A DNA stretch of 64,000 nucleotides, taken from contig JAFZSL010000038.1 of the NCBI GenBank assembly GCA_017619375.1, positions 1 to 64,000 on the forward strand, given 5' to 3'. This document shows, in pieces, positions 8,705 through 16,580 of this stretch. Each line of letters opens with the position of its first letter. Positions within the stretch are counted from its first letter, which is position 1. The translations under genes were made by a program, and so were the position numbers. The notes under the pieces are model-generated. The model saw only the letters and a list, made by a program, of their open reading frames with translations. It ran no database searches and was not told the origin of the DNA. Origin of the DNA: Prevotella sp. (GTDB lineage Bacteria > Bacteroidota > Bacteroidia > Bacteroidales > Bacteroidaceae).

Positions 8705-9361
8705 TTATTTTCCTGCGCAATCGTATGAAGAGCCGCATTTGCCTTTGCCCTGGCTACCTTGACCTGCACATTCATATGAAGAACCGCATTTGCCACCTCC
8801 GCCGGCACAGTCGTATGAAGAGCCACATTTGCCTTTGCCCTGGCTGCCTTGACCCGCACAATCAAAAGAAGAGCCACATTTGCCACCGCCGCCTGCGCAA
8901 TCGTATGAAGAGCCGCATTTGCCTTTGCCCTGGCTGCCTTGACCTGCACATTCATATGAAGAACCGCATTTGCCACCGCCGCCTGCGCAATCGTAAGAAG
9001 AACCACACTTGCCTTTGCCCTGGCTGCCTTGACCCGCACAACCATACGAAGAGCCACATTTCCCACCACCGCCTGCACAGTCGTAAGAAGAACCACACTT
9101 GCCCTTGCCCTGGCTGCCTTGACCCGCACAATTAAAAGACGAGCCACATTTTCCGCCACCGCCAGCGCAATTGTAAGAAGAGCCGCATTCACCCCCAGCG
9201 CCACTACAAGAAAATGAAGTGCTACATTTACCTGTCGCTGTGCTCAAAAGATTTGCAAACGTCTCTTTGGAACCCAAGAACAATCCAGCAGACACCAAGA
9301 ACGTGCTACTAATAAGTTTCTTCAGGAATTTGCGCCTTTCATTATCAAATTGTTCGTTCAT
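8705..9361 (-). CDS. Cys/Gly-rich repeat RiPP precursor candidate with Tat-like leader
   Basis: A 218-aa protein. The leader (residues 1-44) carries a twin-arginine-like motif, ERRKFLKK at 8-15, then a hydrophobic segment and a possible cleavage site near SKETFA. The rest is twelve C-x5-C units, mostly CGSS[YF]xC, with cysteines at 46/52, 59/65, 72/78, 89/95, 102/108, 119/125, 132/138, 149/155, 162/168, 179/185, 192/198 and 209/215. Spacers alternate between AGGGGK and AGQGSQGKGK, giving a 30-residue period. The variable residue before the second Cys is S, N, D, E or G. An alternative ATG lies two codons upstream (9367). The gene leads an operon with the radical SAM/SPASM enzyme, so a modified, exported multi-core peptide is inferred. 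It could instead be an unmodified structural repeat protein. Confidence 0.85.
   Translation of the reverse strand: MNEQFDNERRKFLKKLISSTFLVSAGLFLGSKETFANLLSTATGKCSTSFSCSGAGGECGSSYNCAGGGGKCGSSFNCAGQGSQGKGKCGSSYDCAGGGGKCGSSYGCAGQGSQGKGKCGSSYDCAGGGGKCGSSYECAGQGSQGKGKCGSSYDCAGGGGKCGSSFDCAGQGSQGKGKCGSSYDCAGGGGKCGSSYECAGQGSQGKGKCGSSYDCAGK
8708..9151 (-). repeat. 90-bp tandem repeats coding for the core units
   Basis: Five near-identical 90-bp units. The segment coding for the long spacer recurs at 8741, 8831, 8921, 9011 and 9101, exactly 90 bp apart. Differences between units are mostly synonymous or affect the residue before the second Cys, which suggests recent expansion or homogenisation of the array. 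Confidence 0.95.
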
Positions 9362-9397
9362 AATCATGTTTTTTTGGTGGTTCAATGTATTGCCATG

Positions 9398-9405
9398 CAA
9401 AAATA
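9398..9405 (-). promoter_or_regulatory. -7 promoter box for the RiPP operon
   Basis: Minus-strand TATTTTTG matches TAnnTTTG and would place the start of transcription about 30 nt upstream of the precursor ATG. No good -33 TTTG is visible. The serB promoter is divergent about 90 bp away. Confidence 0.55.
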
Positions 9406-9492
9406 GCAAAAAAAGGTGACATCGTATGAATATGAAAAGAAAAAGAAAACAAATTCTTTATCCCAAATAGTCTTCATAATCGGATTTTTTCC

Positions 9493-9500
9493 TATATTTG
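9493..9500 (+). promoter_or_regulatory. -7 promoter box for serB
   Basis: TATATTTG matches TAnnTTTG, 46 bp before the serB ATG. The upstream -33 element is poor. Confidence 0.55.
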
Positions 9501-9546
9501 CATTATCAAACAAGAACATGGCGCCACACAATCTGCCACTACAACA

Positions 9547-10785
9547 ATGGAAGAAATAGTAAAAAAAGAACAGATACTGGTAAGCATCACAGGCCAGGAC
9601 CGTCCCGGACTGACAGCGTCGGCAATGGGAATATTAGCGAAATACAACGCTCAGATACTTGACATCGGCCAAGCCGACATTCACAGCACACTATCTTTAG
9701 GCATTCTCATCCGCATCGATGAAGCCCATTCCGGGCAAGTGCTCAAAGAACTGCTCTTCAAGGCCACCGAACTGGGCGTGAACATCGGCTTCTCCCCCAT
9801 CACAGACGATGAATACGAGGCGTGGGTTGGCCGCCAGGGCAAGAACCGTCACATCCTCACGCTCATAGGACGCACGCTGACCGCCGCACAGATAGAGGCG
9901 GCTGCCAAAATCATCGCCGCCCAGGGAGTGAACATCGACTCCATCCGCAGGATGACCGGCAGGCAGAGCATACGCCACCCCCAACAGAAGAGTCGTGCGT
10001 GCATAGAGTTCTCGTTACGTGGTTCACCCAACCGCCACAAGATGCAGGAACAGCTGATGCGCCTTTCGGCAGACATGGGTTTTGACTTCTCTTTGCAGAA
10101 CGACGACATGTACCGTCGCATGAGACGCCTCATATGTTTTGACATGGACTCCACTCTCATCCAGACCGAGTGCATCGACGAACTTGCCATGCGTGCCGGC
10201 GTGGGCGACAAGGTGAAAGCCATCACCGAGAGTGCCATGAGGGGAGAGATTGACTTCAAGGAGAGCTTCACCAAAAGGGTGGCGTTGCTCAAGGGGCTTG
10301 ATGTCAGCGTGATGCGTGAGATAGCCGAGAGCCTTCCAATCACAGAAGGCGTTGACCGCCTCATGGCAGTTTTGAAACGTTGCGGCTACAAGATTGCCAT
10401 CCTCAGCGGCGGGTTCACATACTTCGGAGAATACCTGCAACGGCGTTACGGCATCGACTACATGTATGCCAACGAGTTGGAGATTGACGACAACGGTCTA
10501 CTCACCGGAAGATACCTTGGTGAAGTGGTTGACGGGCATCGCAAAGCCGAACTACTGAAACTCATAGCACAAGTGGAGAAGGTGAACCTTGCACAGACCA
10601 TCGCTGTGGGCGATGGTGCCAACGACCTTCCGATGCTATCCGAGGCAGGACTCGGCATTGCCTTCCACGCCAAACCGAGAGTAGTGGCCAACGCCAAGCA
10701 ATCCATCAACACGATAGGGCTCGACGGTGTGCTTTATTTCCTTGGTTTCAAAGACTCCTACCTCGGCGAAGAGGGAAAGGCATAG
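9547..10785 (+). CDS. serB: Phosphoserine phosphatase with N-terminal ACT domains
   Basis: A 412-aa protein catalysing the last step of serine synthesis, O-phosphoserine to serine plus phosphate. Residues about 1-180 form two ACT-like domains (start ILVSITGQDRPGLTAS), which usually bind amino acids and regulate. The HAD phosphatase domain follows with motif I DMDSTLIQTE (nucleophile near Asp199), motif II in AILSGGFTYF, and motif III/IV AVGDGANDLPML. It is longer than the E. coli enzyme because of the doubled ACT region, as is usual in Bacteroidales. It is transcribed divergently from the RiPP locus and appears monocistronic. Confidence 0.95.
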   Translation: MEEIVKKEQILVSITGQDRPGLTASAMGILAKYNAQILDIGQADIHSTLSLGILIRIDEAHSGQVLKELLFKATELGVNIGFSPITDDEYEAWVGRQGKNRHILTLIGRTLTAAQIEAAAKIIAAQGVNIDSIRRMTGRQSIRHPQQKSRACIEFSLRGSPNRHKMQEQLMRLSADMGFDFSLQNDDMYRRMRRLICFDMDSTLIQTECIDELAMRAGVGDKVKAITESAMRGEIDFKESFTKRVALLKGLDVSVMREIAESLPITEGVDRLMAVLKRCGYKIAILSGGFTYFGEYLQRRYGIDYMYANELEIDDNGLLTGRYLGEVVDGHRKAELLKLIAQVEKVNLAQTIAVGDGANDLPMLSEAGLGIAFHAKPRVVANAKQSINTIGLDGVLYFLGFKDSYLGEEGKA

Positions 10786-10964
10786 CATCAGACTTGTGGT
10801 CTGTAAAATCAAAATCGATGGGAGGGGATAGTGCGCACCGCTTTTTGCAAACAGCTAACTTATTCAAGGAGTGTCAAGTTACAGATGTTACTATCTACGA
10901 GAATCTGCACCCCTTCCGGGGCATGGCGCGAGTGTGTCCAAGCCTATAGACCCAGAAGAGACCA

Positions 10965-10996
10965 AAGGGATGACAGAACCTATACTGTCATCCCTT
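10965..10996. terminator. 12-bp inverted repeat between serB and the ADP-ribosylglycohydrolase gene
   Basis: AAGGGATGACAG and its exact complement flank an 8-nt loop. It lies in the 300-bp convergent gap about 180 bp after the serB stop. There is no U run on either strand, so termination is a guess. The rest of the gap (10786-11080) shows nothing else. Confidence 0.4.
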
Positions 10997-11080
10997 CAGT
11001 TCAATAGCTCACGTCGACTGTCAGAAAGCGACTTTCGTCCTTCCAGACAAGGATAGTCTATGGAATGGGGCTGGCGACAA

Positions 11081-12025
11081 TCAATTAAAAAAAGTGATTT
11101 CTATCATTCCCTCAACCACTTCGTCTAGTTGTTCACGATAAATCAACCCTTCCACACACCACGATGGAATGGAATGGAAACCATGTTTCGCACCGAGTAT
11201 GGCACATGCAACAGAGGCATTGGTGTCTGCATCACCTCCGGCACGTATGACGGCAAACAAGCCATCCTCAAAGGTTTTTGCATGCCAATAGGCCCATAGT
11301 CCAGCGGCCAATGCTTTCAACGTATATCCCAATGAATTTGGGTCCTGCAATTCCAACGCCTCGATACTGTCATTGTTGATAGCCAGGTCGATGTATTCCT
11401 CAATGCGTTTGTCGTATTTTCTGCCGATGTCAACAATCTGGCCATAGTCTATTGGAGCCTCGTCATATACCAGCGAGTGTATCAGTTGGGACACGATGAC
11501 ACACGAACCAACACATCTTGAATCATAATGGGTCAGCTGGCAGATTTTTGCAGCGCTTTCCTCCACCGCTTCCGGGAACAATCCTACAATTGATGTTCTC
11601 ATCACGCCACCGTTGGCAGCAGAGCGTTTATGGCTCAATTCCCATATCCATTTGGATACTTCGAAAGGATCCTGCACATAATCATGTTCTCTCAACACCC
11701 TGAAGGTGTTAGCTCCGATGCCCATTGGCTTTCCATTGGCCCATTCCTTGAAGTTGCTAGCAATATTACTGTAGTCAACACCTTTGTCCTTGATAAAGGC
11801 ATTGGCGATGCAGAGCATCATGTCGGTGTCGTCCGTCCAATCACCAATAGCCCATCTTTGACGGTGCTGGTCTTGGAAAATGTCGTTGTAATGCGAGATG
11901 CCGTGAGGGTATTTCTTCGCTATCTCCTCATCGGTCATTCCTTCTGTGGCCAGCCCCAGTGCATCACCAATGGCCTGGCCGAATATCGTTCCTTTTAACT
12001 TATCCTTTTGGTTTTCTGTATTCAT
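11081..12025 (-). CDS. ADP-ribosylglycohydrolase family protein
   Basis: A 314-aa protein of the DraG/ARH fold. Near the N-terminus it has the GTIFGQAIGDALGLATEG motif. The magnesium-binding acidic motif is in DWTDDTDM, and the C-terminal metal motif is in AGGDADTNASVACAILGA. All expected metal ligands appear present, so an active enzyme that removes ADP-ribose from a protein or small molecule is likely. The target is unknown. ATG at 12025 is used because the in-frame codon before it is GTG. It follows the lipoprotein gene at 12043-12591 by 17 bp and probably shares its transcript. Confidence 0.9.
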   Translation of the reverse strand: MNTENQKDKLKGTIFGQAIGDALGLATEGMTDEEIAKKYPHGISHYNDIFQDQHRQRWAIGDWTDDTDMMLCIANAFIKDKGVDYSNIASNFKEWANGKPMGIGANTFRVLREHDYVQDPFEVSKWIWELSHKRSAANGGVMRTSIVGLFPEAVEESAAKICQLTHYDSRCVGSCVIVSQLIHSLVYDEAPIDYGQIVDIGRKYDKRIEEYIDLAINNDSIEALELQDPNSLGYTLKALAAGLWAYWHAKTFEDGLFAVIRAGGDADTNASVACAILGAKHGFHSIPSWCVEGLIYREQLDEVVEGMIEITFFN

Positions 12026-12042
12026 CACATTTACTCTAAGTG

Positions 12043-12591
12043 TCAGAATCCCACCTTCCGTTCAGGCGCCGAGAACGAGCAGAACCTGGCTGTGGCATTG
12101 GTGATGTAGAGCACGGCCATATTGTCATCGTCCGCCTTGTACATCGACTTCAAACTCTCGTTGCGGTTCAAGAACTCCTCCTTCACGCTGAGCGTCTCGT
12201 CGTTGACCAACGTGCCACTCAGGCGCATCCACTCGGTACCCGATTTCTTCAGGGCGCAAATCTCGAACTTCCCATTCTTGGCCATCTGCTTGTAAACGTC
12301 CTTCACCTTGCCCGTCATGATGTAAAGACGACCATCGATGATTTCAGAGACGCCGAAGGGGCGTACACGAGGTTGGTCCTCATCTGTTGTGGCAATGAAG
12401 AATGCGCCGCAATCCTTCAAATAAGCCTGCACTTCCTGCATGTTTGCTTCTTTCATTTCCTTACTGATTGTGTCATTGGTTACCATTTCGTTACTTTCCT
12501 TGCTGCTCTCTTTTTCAGGAGCCGTTGCTTGTTTTTTGCCGCATGCTGCCAGAGTCATCATGACGGCAAGAGCGAAAATCATTCTTTTCAT
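12043..12591 (-). CDS. Lipoprotein with pyridoxamine 5'-phosphate oxidase-like (split-barrel) domain
   Basis: A 182-aa protein with a lipoprotein signal (MKRMIFALAVMMTLAACGKK, lipobox LAAC). After a short Glu/Ser/Lys-rich linker comes a flavin split-barrel domain of the type found in pyridoxamine oxidase-like and general stress proteins (GAFFIATTDEDQPRVRPFG, then GRLYIMTGKVKDVYKQM). These proteins usually bind FMN or F420-like cofactors, but many have no known substrate. An envelope-anchored version is unusual but occurs in Bacteroidales. It is probably the first gene of an operon with the ADP-ribosylglycohydrolase. Confidence 0.85.
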   Translation of the reverse strand: MKRMIFALAVMMTLAACGKKQATAPEKESSKESNEMVTNDTISKEMKEANMQEVQAYLKDCGAFFIATTDEDQPRVRPFGVSEIIDGRLYIMTGKVKDVYKQMAKNGKFEICALKKSGTEWMRLSGTLVNDETLSVKEEFLNRNESLKSMYKADDDNMAVLYITNATARFCSFSAPERKVGF

Positions 12592-12676
12592 TCTATTATT
12601 ATTTTAATGTTATTGTTTCTTGATGCAAATCCTTGTGCTTTTTTCTTCGAACGATTCCTTAATCAAAAATCACATG

Positions 12677-12684
12677 CAAATATA
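12677..12684 (-). promoter_or_regulatory. -7 promoter box for the PNPOx-like lipoprotein operon
   Basis: Minus-strand TATATTTG matches TAnnTTTG, giving a leader of about 80 nt. Confidence 0.5.
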
Positions 12685-12864
12685 ATCATTTTAATTGAGT
12701 TTTCATATCTTTACCACACCTTTTGTGTCAAACTTTATAAAAGAAGATTAATTACTATGTCCGCATTTTCAAATAGGCCCGGTTAACATCGTGGCAATCA
12801 TATAAAAAATCGTCAAAACAAATAATTTATCATCATTTAGGCACATTTTCTCGTCAATAATCAC

Positions 12865-12872
12865 TATTTTTG
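12865..12872 (+). promoter_or_regulatory. -7 promoter box for the CAT-like gene
   Basis: TATTTTTG matches TAnnTTTG, about 110 bp upstream of the start codon. Confidence 0.45.
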
Positions 12873-12980
12873 CTTTGTATTTATGAACGAGCCACTTGGT
12901 TCTGAGCCACCACTATTCTACAAACCCAAAGCAGATGTGAATAAACACGGGGCCGTCGATAACAAAATGCAAAGCAAAAA

Positions 12981-13604
12981 ATGTACAAGGAGATAGACTT
13001 TAACACATGGGACAGGAGGGAACATTATCAACATTTTGCCCGTCTGAAATTTCCCCACTACAATGTGGCAGCCCAAATCAACGTAAGCAGGTTGCTGGAA
13101 TACAAAAGGGAACATGGACTGTCGTTCTATCTCTCGCTCATCTATCTTGTAACCAAGAGTCTCAACCAAATAGAGAACTTCAATTACAGGATGAAGGACG
13201 GACGGGTGGTCATGTATGACATCATCCACACCAATTTCACCCATAAAAAACCAGAGGAAGGCTTGTTCCGCTTCCATACCGCCCCATTCCAGGGAACGTT
13301 GCTGGAGTATGTGGCCGACACCAGTGCGGCCATCATACAGCAAGACACACTGTTCGGTGGTCTTGGCGACATCCCCAACGTAGCGTATTGCTCATGCATC
13401 CCCACGCTCGACGCTACCGCCATGAGCAACCCCGGGATGGAAAATCCCGAGGATGCCATACCCCGCATCAATTGGGGAAAATACGTAGAGCGCGACGGAC
13501 GGTGGATGCTGAATGTCACTCTTACCCCCAACCACCGTTTCATCGACGGCTATCATGTCGGCCTCTTCTTCCAAATTCTACAAGAAGAAATCAACCGGCT
13601 GTAA
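12981..13604 (+). CDS. Chloramphenicol acetyltransferase-like protein
   Basis: A 207-aa protein with the full CAT fold length. It starts with the family pattern MYKEIDFNTWDRREHYQHF and keeps the catalytic HxxxDG signature near the C-terminus as NHRFIDGYH, with the active-site His before RFID. The family transfers acetyl from acetyl-CoA to a hydroxyl group. Classical members inactivate chloramphenicol, but many chromosomal homologues have other or unknown substrates. Nothing nearby points to mobile resistance, and composition matches the neighbours. Resistance should therefore not be inferred from sequence alone. Confidence 0.85.
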   Translation: MYKEIDFNTWDRREHYQHFARLKFPHYNVAAQINVSRLLEYKREHGLSFYLSLIYLVTKSLNQIENFNYRMKDGRVVMYDIIHTNFTHKKPEEGLFRFHTAPFQGTLLEYVADTSAAIIQQDTLFGGLGDIPNVAYCSCIPTLDATAMSNPGMENPEDAIPRINWGKYVERDGRWMLNVTLTPNHRFIDGYHVGLFFQILQEEINRL

Positions 13605-13721
13605 ACGCCGTATGCAAAGCCTTGATTTCCAATAATACAGAAAGAGTCCGACAAGATGGATTATAGTCTGTCGGCGTCTGAACCAATGCGTCAAGTTGCT
13701 AATGGCAAGCATTCAACTTGC

Positions 13722-15152
13722 TCATCGCTTCAGGTCTTCGTGACGTCTGGCATATTTTCTTCCACCGACGATGTTCACACCTTTTTGGAGGTGTTGCAGG
13801 CGCTGGCCGTGCAGGTTGAAAATGGCAGAGGAGGGAGCCTTTTCCACGGGTTTGACAGCACCGACGGCATCCGGTGTGTCACTGATGGCCTCATATTCTT
13901 CCATAGCCTCAACAAAGCGGGCATCAAGGTCGGACAACCGATAGAGACCGTCGCTGTTGGCTGTGAGTCCTTTCACGGTGACAGGCAACACCATGGGCGG
14001 CACGTCAAGCGAAAGCAATGTGCGGCCCTGCAATTGGTCGACAGCTTGATAGACCAGGTTCACGGCTACGTACTCATCCGTGCCGTCACTCCATTTCTCA
14101 AACACTATTTTCGACCCGATGGGCGTATGCAGTTCGAGGGCACGCACTGTCTCAGGAAAGACCAAACCGAGTGCGGCACCGATGCTGGCCAGATTGGAAT
14201 CGTGGCCGCAAAGGAACATGAACTTGCGATCCTGGCGTTGCAATTCCTCGCGGATGCGACTCACCAGCGGATAGGCCAGGTTGACGGCTGCCCTATGAGA
14301 GGTGAACAGCAGTCCGTCGTAGACCTCCTTGACTGCGCAGATGGCACGCCACTGTTCCACTGACAGTTCGTGACCGAACGCCGTCATGCTCTCTGTCTCG
14401 TAGCACTGCAGCACGAGCGCGTCAGCCACGCTGTTGGCCAATGTATATCCACCGGACATCTTAGGTTCGTCGTCTTTCTCAATCTTGAACTGCGTATCAT
14501 CGAACCAAAAATGGGTCGAATCGCCTTGCAATGCAGCAGGAGAATGTGCCATGTCGATAATCTCTTCCATCAAATCGAGCGTGGCTTTCTGGGCATTCAT
14601 CCATGCCTGCGGACCACCATGCAAGGTCTGCATCTCGGCGATTACTTCCTGTCTGTAGGTATCGTTCATCTTGGTGAACTTGGGCGTGAAAACGGGATCC
14701 ATCTTGTCCTCCTCATACTTGTGGGTGATTTCCACGTTGGCGAAGGGCAGGAAGCCGGCAGAGAAATACTTGGCCGTCGCAAAAGTGCGCTGGCGCGAGT
14801 TGGCGTAAAACAACACATCGTCACCCTCAGGACGGTAGTTGTCAGGCAGAAGGTTCTCACTGACCACCCATTTGCGGAAGAACTGTCCCATGGTCGTTTC
14901 CATCACTCCTCCACGCAGTGACAACTGGCTTCCAGGCGATGACCATTCGAACCACTCATAAGGTGTCACCCTTTGATAGGCAGCACCCGACGACAACGGC
15001 GAACGGATGTTATGGCGGCTCATCACCACCACCTCTTTCAGTTGATACTTCGCATGGAAATCATCCGAGCGTTTCATCTGTGCTTGTGCACTAATGCCAC
15101 ATAACATCAGCATGGCAACAGCCATATAGGAAACTTGTCTTTTCATCTTCAT
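13722..15152 (-). CDS. Exported histidine-type (acid) phosphatase
   Basis: A 476-aa protein starting at ATG 15152 or 15146 with signal peptide QVSYMAVAMLMLCGISAQAQ. The histidine phosphatase motif RHNIRSP is at residues 46-52 (canonical RHGxRxP with G to N), and the partner HD motif is in LCGHDSNLASIG. The family includes phytases, MINPP-type inositol phosphatases and acid phosphatases. The substrate is not determinable here. The C-terminus (FNLHGQRLQHLQKGVNIVGG) looks like the short sorting or anchoring tail common in Prevotella exported proteins. The promoter box lies just upstream of the start. Confidence 0.88.
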   Translation of the reverse strand: MKMKRQVSYMAVAMLMLCGISAQAQMKRSDDFHAKYQLKEVVVMSRHNIRSPLSSGAAYQRVTPYEWFEWSSPGSQLSLRGGVMETTMGQFFRKWVVSENLLPDNYRPEGDDVLFYANSRQRTFATAKYFSAGFLPFANVEITHKYEEDKMDPVFTPKFTKMNDTYRQEVIAEMQTLHGGPQAWMNAQKATLDLMEEIIDMAHSPAALQGDSTHFWFDDTQFKIEKDDEPKMSGGYTLANSVADALVLQCYETESMTAFGHELSVEQWRAICAVKEVYDGLLFTSHRAAVNLAYPLVSRIREELQRQDRKFMFLCGHDSNLASIGAALGLVFPETVRALELHTPIGSKIVFEKWSDGTDEYVAVNLVYQAVDQLQGRTLLSLDVPPMVLPVTVKGLTANSDGLYRLSDLDARFVEAMEEYEAISDTPDAVGAVKPVEKAPSSAIFNLHGQRLQHLQKGVNIVGGRKYARRHEDLKR

Positions 15153-15175
15153 TGGTTGGTTTGTAATTTGCGATG

Positions 15176-15183
15176 CAAAATTA
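15176..15183 (-). promoter_or_regulatory. -7 promoter box for the histidine phosphatase gene
   Basis: Minus-strand TAATTTTG matches TAnnTTTG, with the start codon about 25 nt downstream. It lies inside the gap after the YhcC-type gene, so the two genes can be transcribed separately. Confidence 0.6.
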
Positions 15184-15282
15184 GATAAAAATATCGAATT
15201 GATAAGCCATACGCGCCCCAAAAGTGACCTGGGGAGCTTTTTCCCTGTCCTGAAATAAAATGAATATGACAAGTGACACCTC

Positions 15283-16218
15283 CTACGGTAGAGCAAAAAC
15301 ACCTTGGCGCCATCCTTTTTCCAACATCAGTTCGGTCAGTTTCTGGTTCAATATGGCTGGCCGGATTCCCCACTGGGGTGCTATCACCATTTGGAGAGGA
15401 GATGAAGAGAAAAAGCGCTCCAACACAAGGTCGCTCCGTAGCCGGCAAATGTATTGTGCCAGCAGCGACAGATATTCGTCTGCAGTTGAGACGCGGAATT
15501 CCTCTCGCTCCCAAGATTTGGCCAGGGCCGTTCCTCGCAGCACCTGAAGCTGATGGATTTTGAGAATCTGAATGGGCAGACGTGAAATCAGCCTGGCCTG
15601 CAGGAGCATGTCATCCTCACTCTCTTGCGGCAGACCGAGAATCACGTGTCCGCAAGTGATGATGCCACGACTGGAAAGCGCTTCTGTGGCTTGGCGAACA
15701 CGCGCCATGTCGTGTTGGCGGTTCAGCCTCATCAAGGTGTTGTCGTTCATCGATTCAATGCCAATTTCAACCGTGAGGAAGGTGCGTCGGCTCAAGCTTT
15801 CCAAATAATCAAGACAGTTGGAGGAAAGGCAATCGGGGCGTGTGCTGATGACAAGTCCACGAACACCTTCCACCGCCAGGGCTTCCTCATAACGCTCGCG
15901 GAGGGTATCGGTGTCTGCATAGGTGTTGGAAAACGATTGGAAATAAGCCAAGTAACCTGTGTCGGGATATTTGCGGGAAAAGAAGTGCTTGCCTGCCTCT
16001 AATTGCTGGGTAATGGAGTCGCCGGGGTGGCAATACGGGGGAGTGAAACTACTGTTGTCGCAGAATGAGCATCCAAGATTTGACAGCGTTCCGTCTCTGT
16101 TCGGACAGTTGAAGCCGGCATTGACGGGAAGCTTTTGCATCCGCATGCCCAATCGCTGCCTGATCCAACGACCGTAATCGTTGTAAGGCAATGGAGTTGT
16201 CGGAGGTGTCGAAATCAT
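15283..16218 (-). CDS. YhcC-type radical SAM protein (TIGR01212-like)
   Basis: A 311-aa protein. The family pattern is clear at the N-terminus: RLGMRMQKLPVNAGFNCPNRDG with the cluster cysteines in CPNRDGTLSNLGCSFCDN, followed by FTPPY and YFQSFSNTYAD. This family has radical SAM and related domains and is nearly universal in bacteria. Its biochemical role is not settled, with links proposed to RNA or redox metabolism. The start is an ATG after an intergenic TCGGA-type repeat. The promoter box lies about 100 bp upstream. Confidence 0.9.
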   Translation of the reverse strand: MISTPPTTPLPYNDYGRWIRQRLGMRMQKLPVNAGFNCPNRDGTLSNLGCSFCDNSSFTPPYCHPGDSITQQLEAGKHFFSRKYPDTGYLAYFQSFSNTYADTDTLRERYEEALAVEGVRGLVISTRPDCLSSNCLDYLESLSRRTFLTVEIGIESMNDNTLMRLNRQHDMARVRQATEALSSRGIITCGHVILGLPQESEDDMLLQARLISRLPIQILKIHQLQVLRGTALAKSWEREEFRVSTADEYLSLLAQYICRLRSDLVLERFFSSSPLQMVIAPQWGIRPAILNQKLTELMLEKGWRQGVFALP

Positions 16219-16262
16219 CGGAGTAATCGGAATAATCGAACCAATCGGAGTAATCGGAATGC
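16205..16262. repeat. ATCGGA-type short tandem repeat
   Basis: Units such as ATCGGAGTAATCGGAATAATCGAACC are repeated around and just upstream of the start of the YhcC-type gene. A similar TCCGA/TTCGACAA tract lies at about 53910-53970. These appear to be degenerate low-complexity intergenic repeats. Confidence 0.6.
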
Positions 16263-16315
16263 TCGCCCATCATCTATAAGACAGGTCAGCATGGCCTTAG
16301 TATAAGGTTACTGTG

Positions 16316-16323
16316 CAAAGTTA
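16316..16323 (-). promoter_or_regulatory. -7 promoter box for the YhcC-type gene
   Basis: Minus-strand TAACTTTG matches TAnnTTTG. The 360-bp gap 16219-16580 holds this box, the divergent box at 16518 and a GTTAACTTCGAGTGAAGCG-like repeat copy, and nothing else I can support. Confidence 0.5.
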
Positions 16324-16517
16324 CTCATTATTTTCATAAACCGACGAATGGAATTGGCAAAAAAGAGATTCTTTTCACAACCACCCCACTCCCTCACTGT
16401 GAGCGAACGCAGTATTGTCGTTAACTTCGAGTGAAGCGATTAATTCGCCAACTTCGTTAACTACTGAAAATATCATACTTTTTTTGTGATTCTTGTCGTC
16501 AAATGAGGAATTTTGTG

Positions 16518-16525
16518 TAACTTCG
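16518..16525 (+). promoter_or_regulatory. -7 promoter box for the CE15-type esterase gene
   Basis: TAACTTCG is one base off the TAnnTTTG consensus and lies 55 bp before the start codon. Confidence 0.4.
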
Positions 16526-16580
16526 CAGCCAAACCGATGTCATTGCGAGCAATGGACACGTTATTTTTAACAGTAAAGCT

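Larger units (their letters stand above)
12592..12980. other. Divergent promoter region
   Basis: This AT-rich gap separates the PNPOx-like lipoprotein (minus) and the CAT-like gene (plus). It contains the two promoter boxes listed separately and no ORF or RNA that I can support. Confidence 0.6.

Noticed and set aside
8659-9204. Alternative long frames across the Cys-rich repeat array (both strands)
   Set aside because: These frames are open only because the 90-bp repeat has no stop in them. Their products are low-complexity shadows. The called frame has a signal-like leader, conserved cysteines and a stop 2 bp before the maturase start.
12040-12786. 248-codon plus-strand frame
   Set aside because: It is the antisense shadow of the PNPOx-like lipoprotein gene and continues into the promoter region.
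12981-13604. Acquired chloramphenicol resistance gene
   Set aside because: The catalytic motif is present, but no mobile element, resistance context or unusual composition is seen. Chromosomal CAT-like genes often have other roles.
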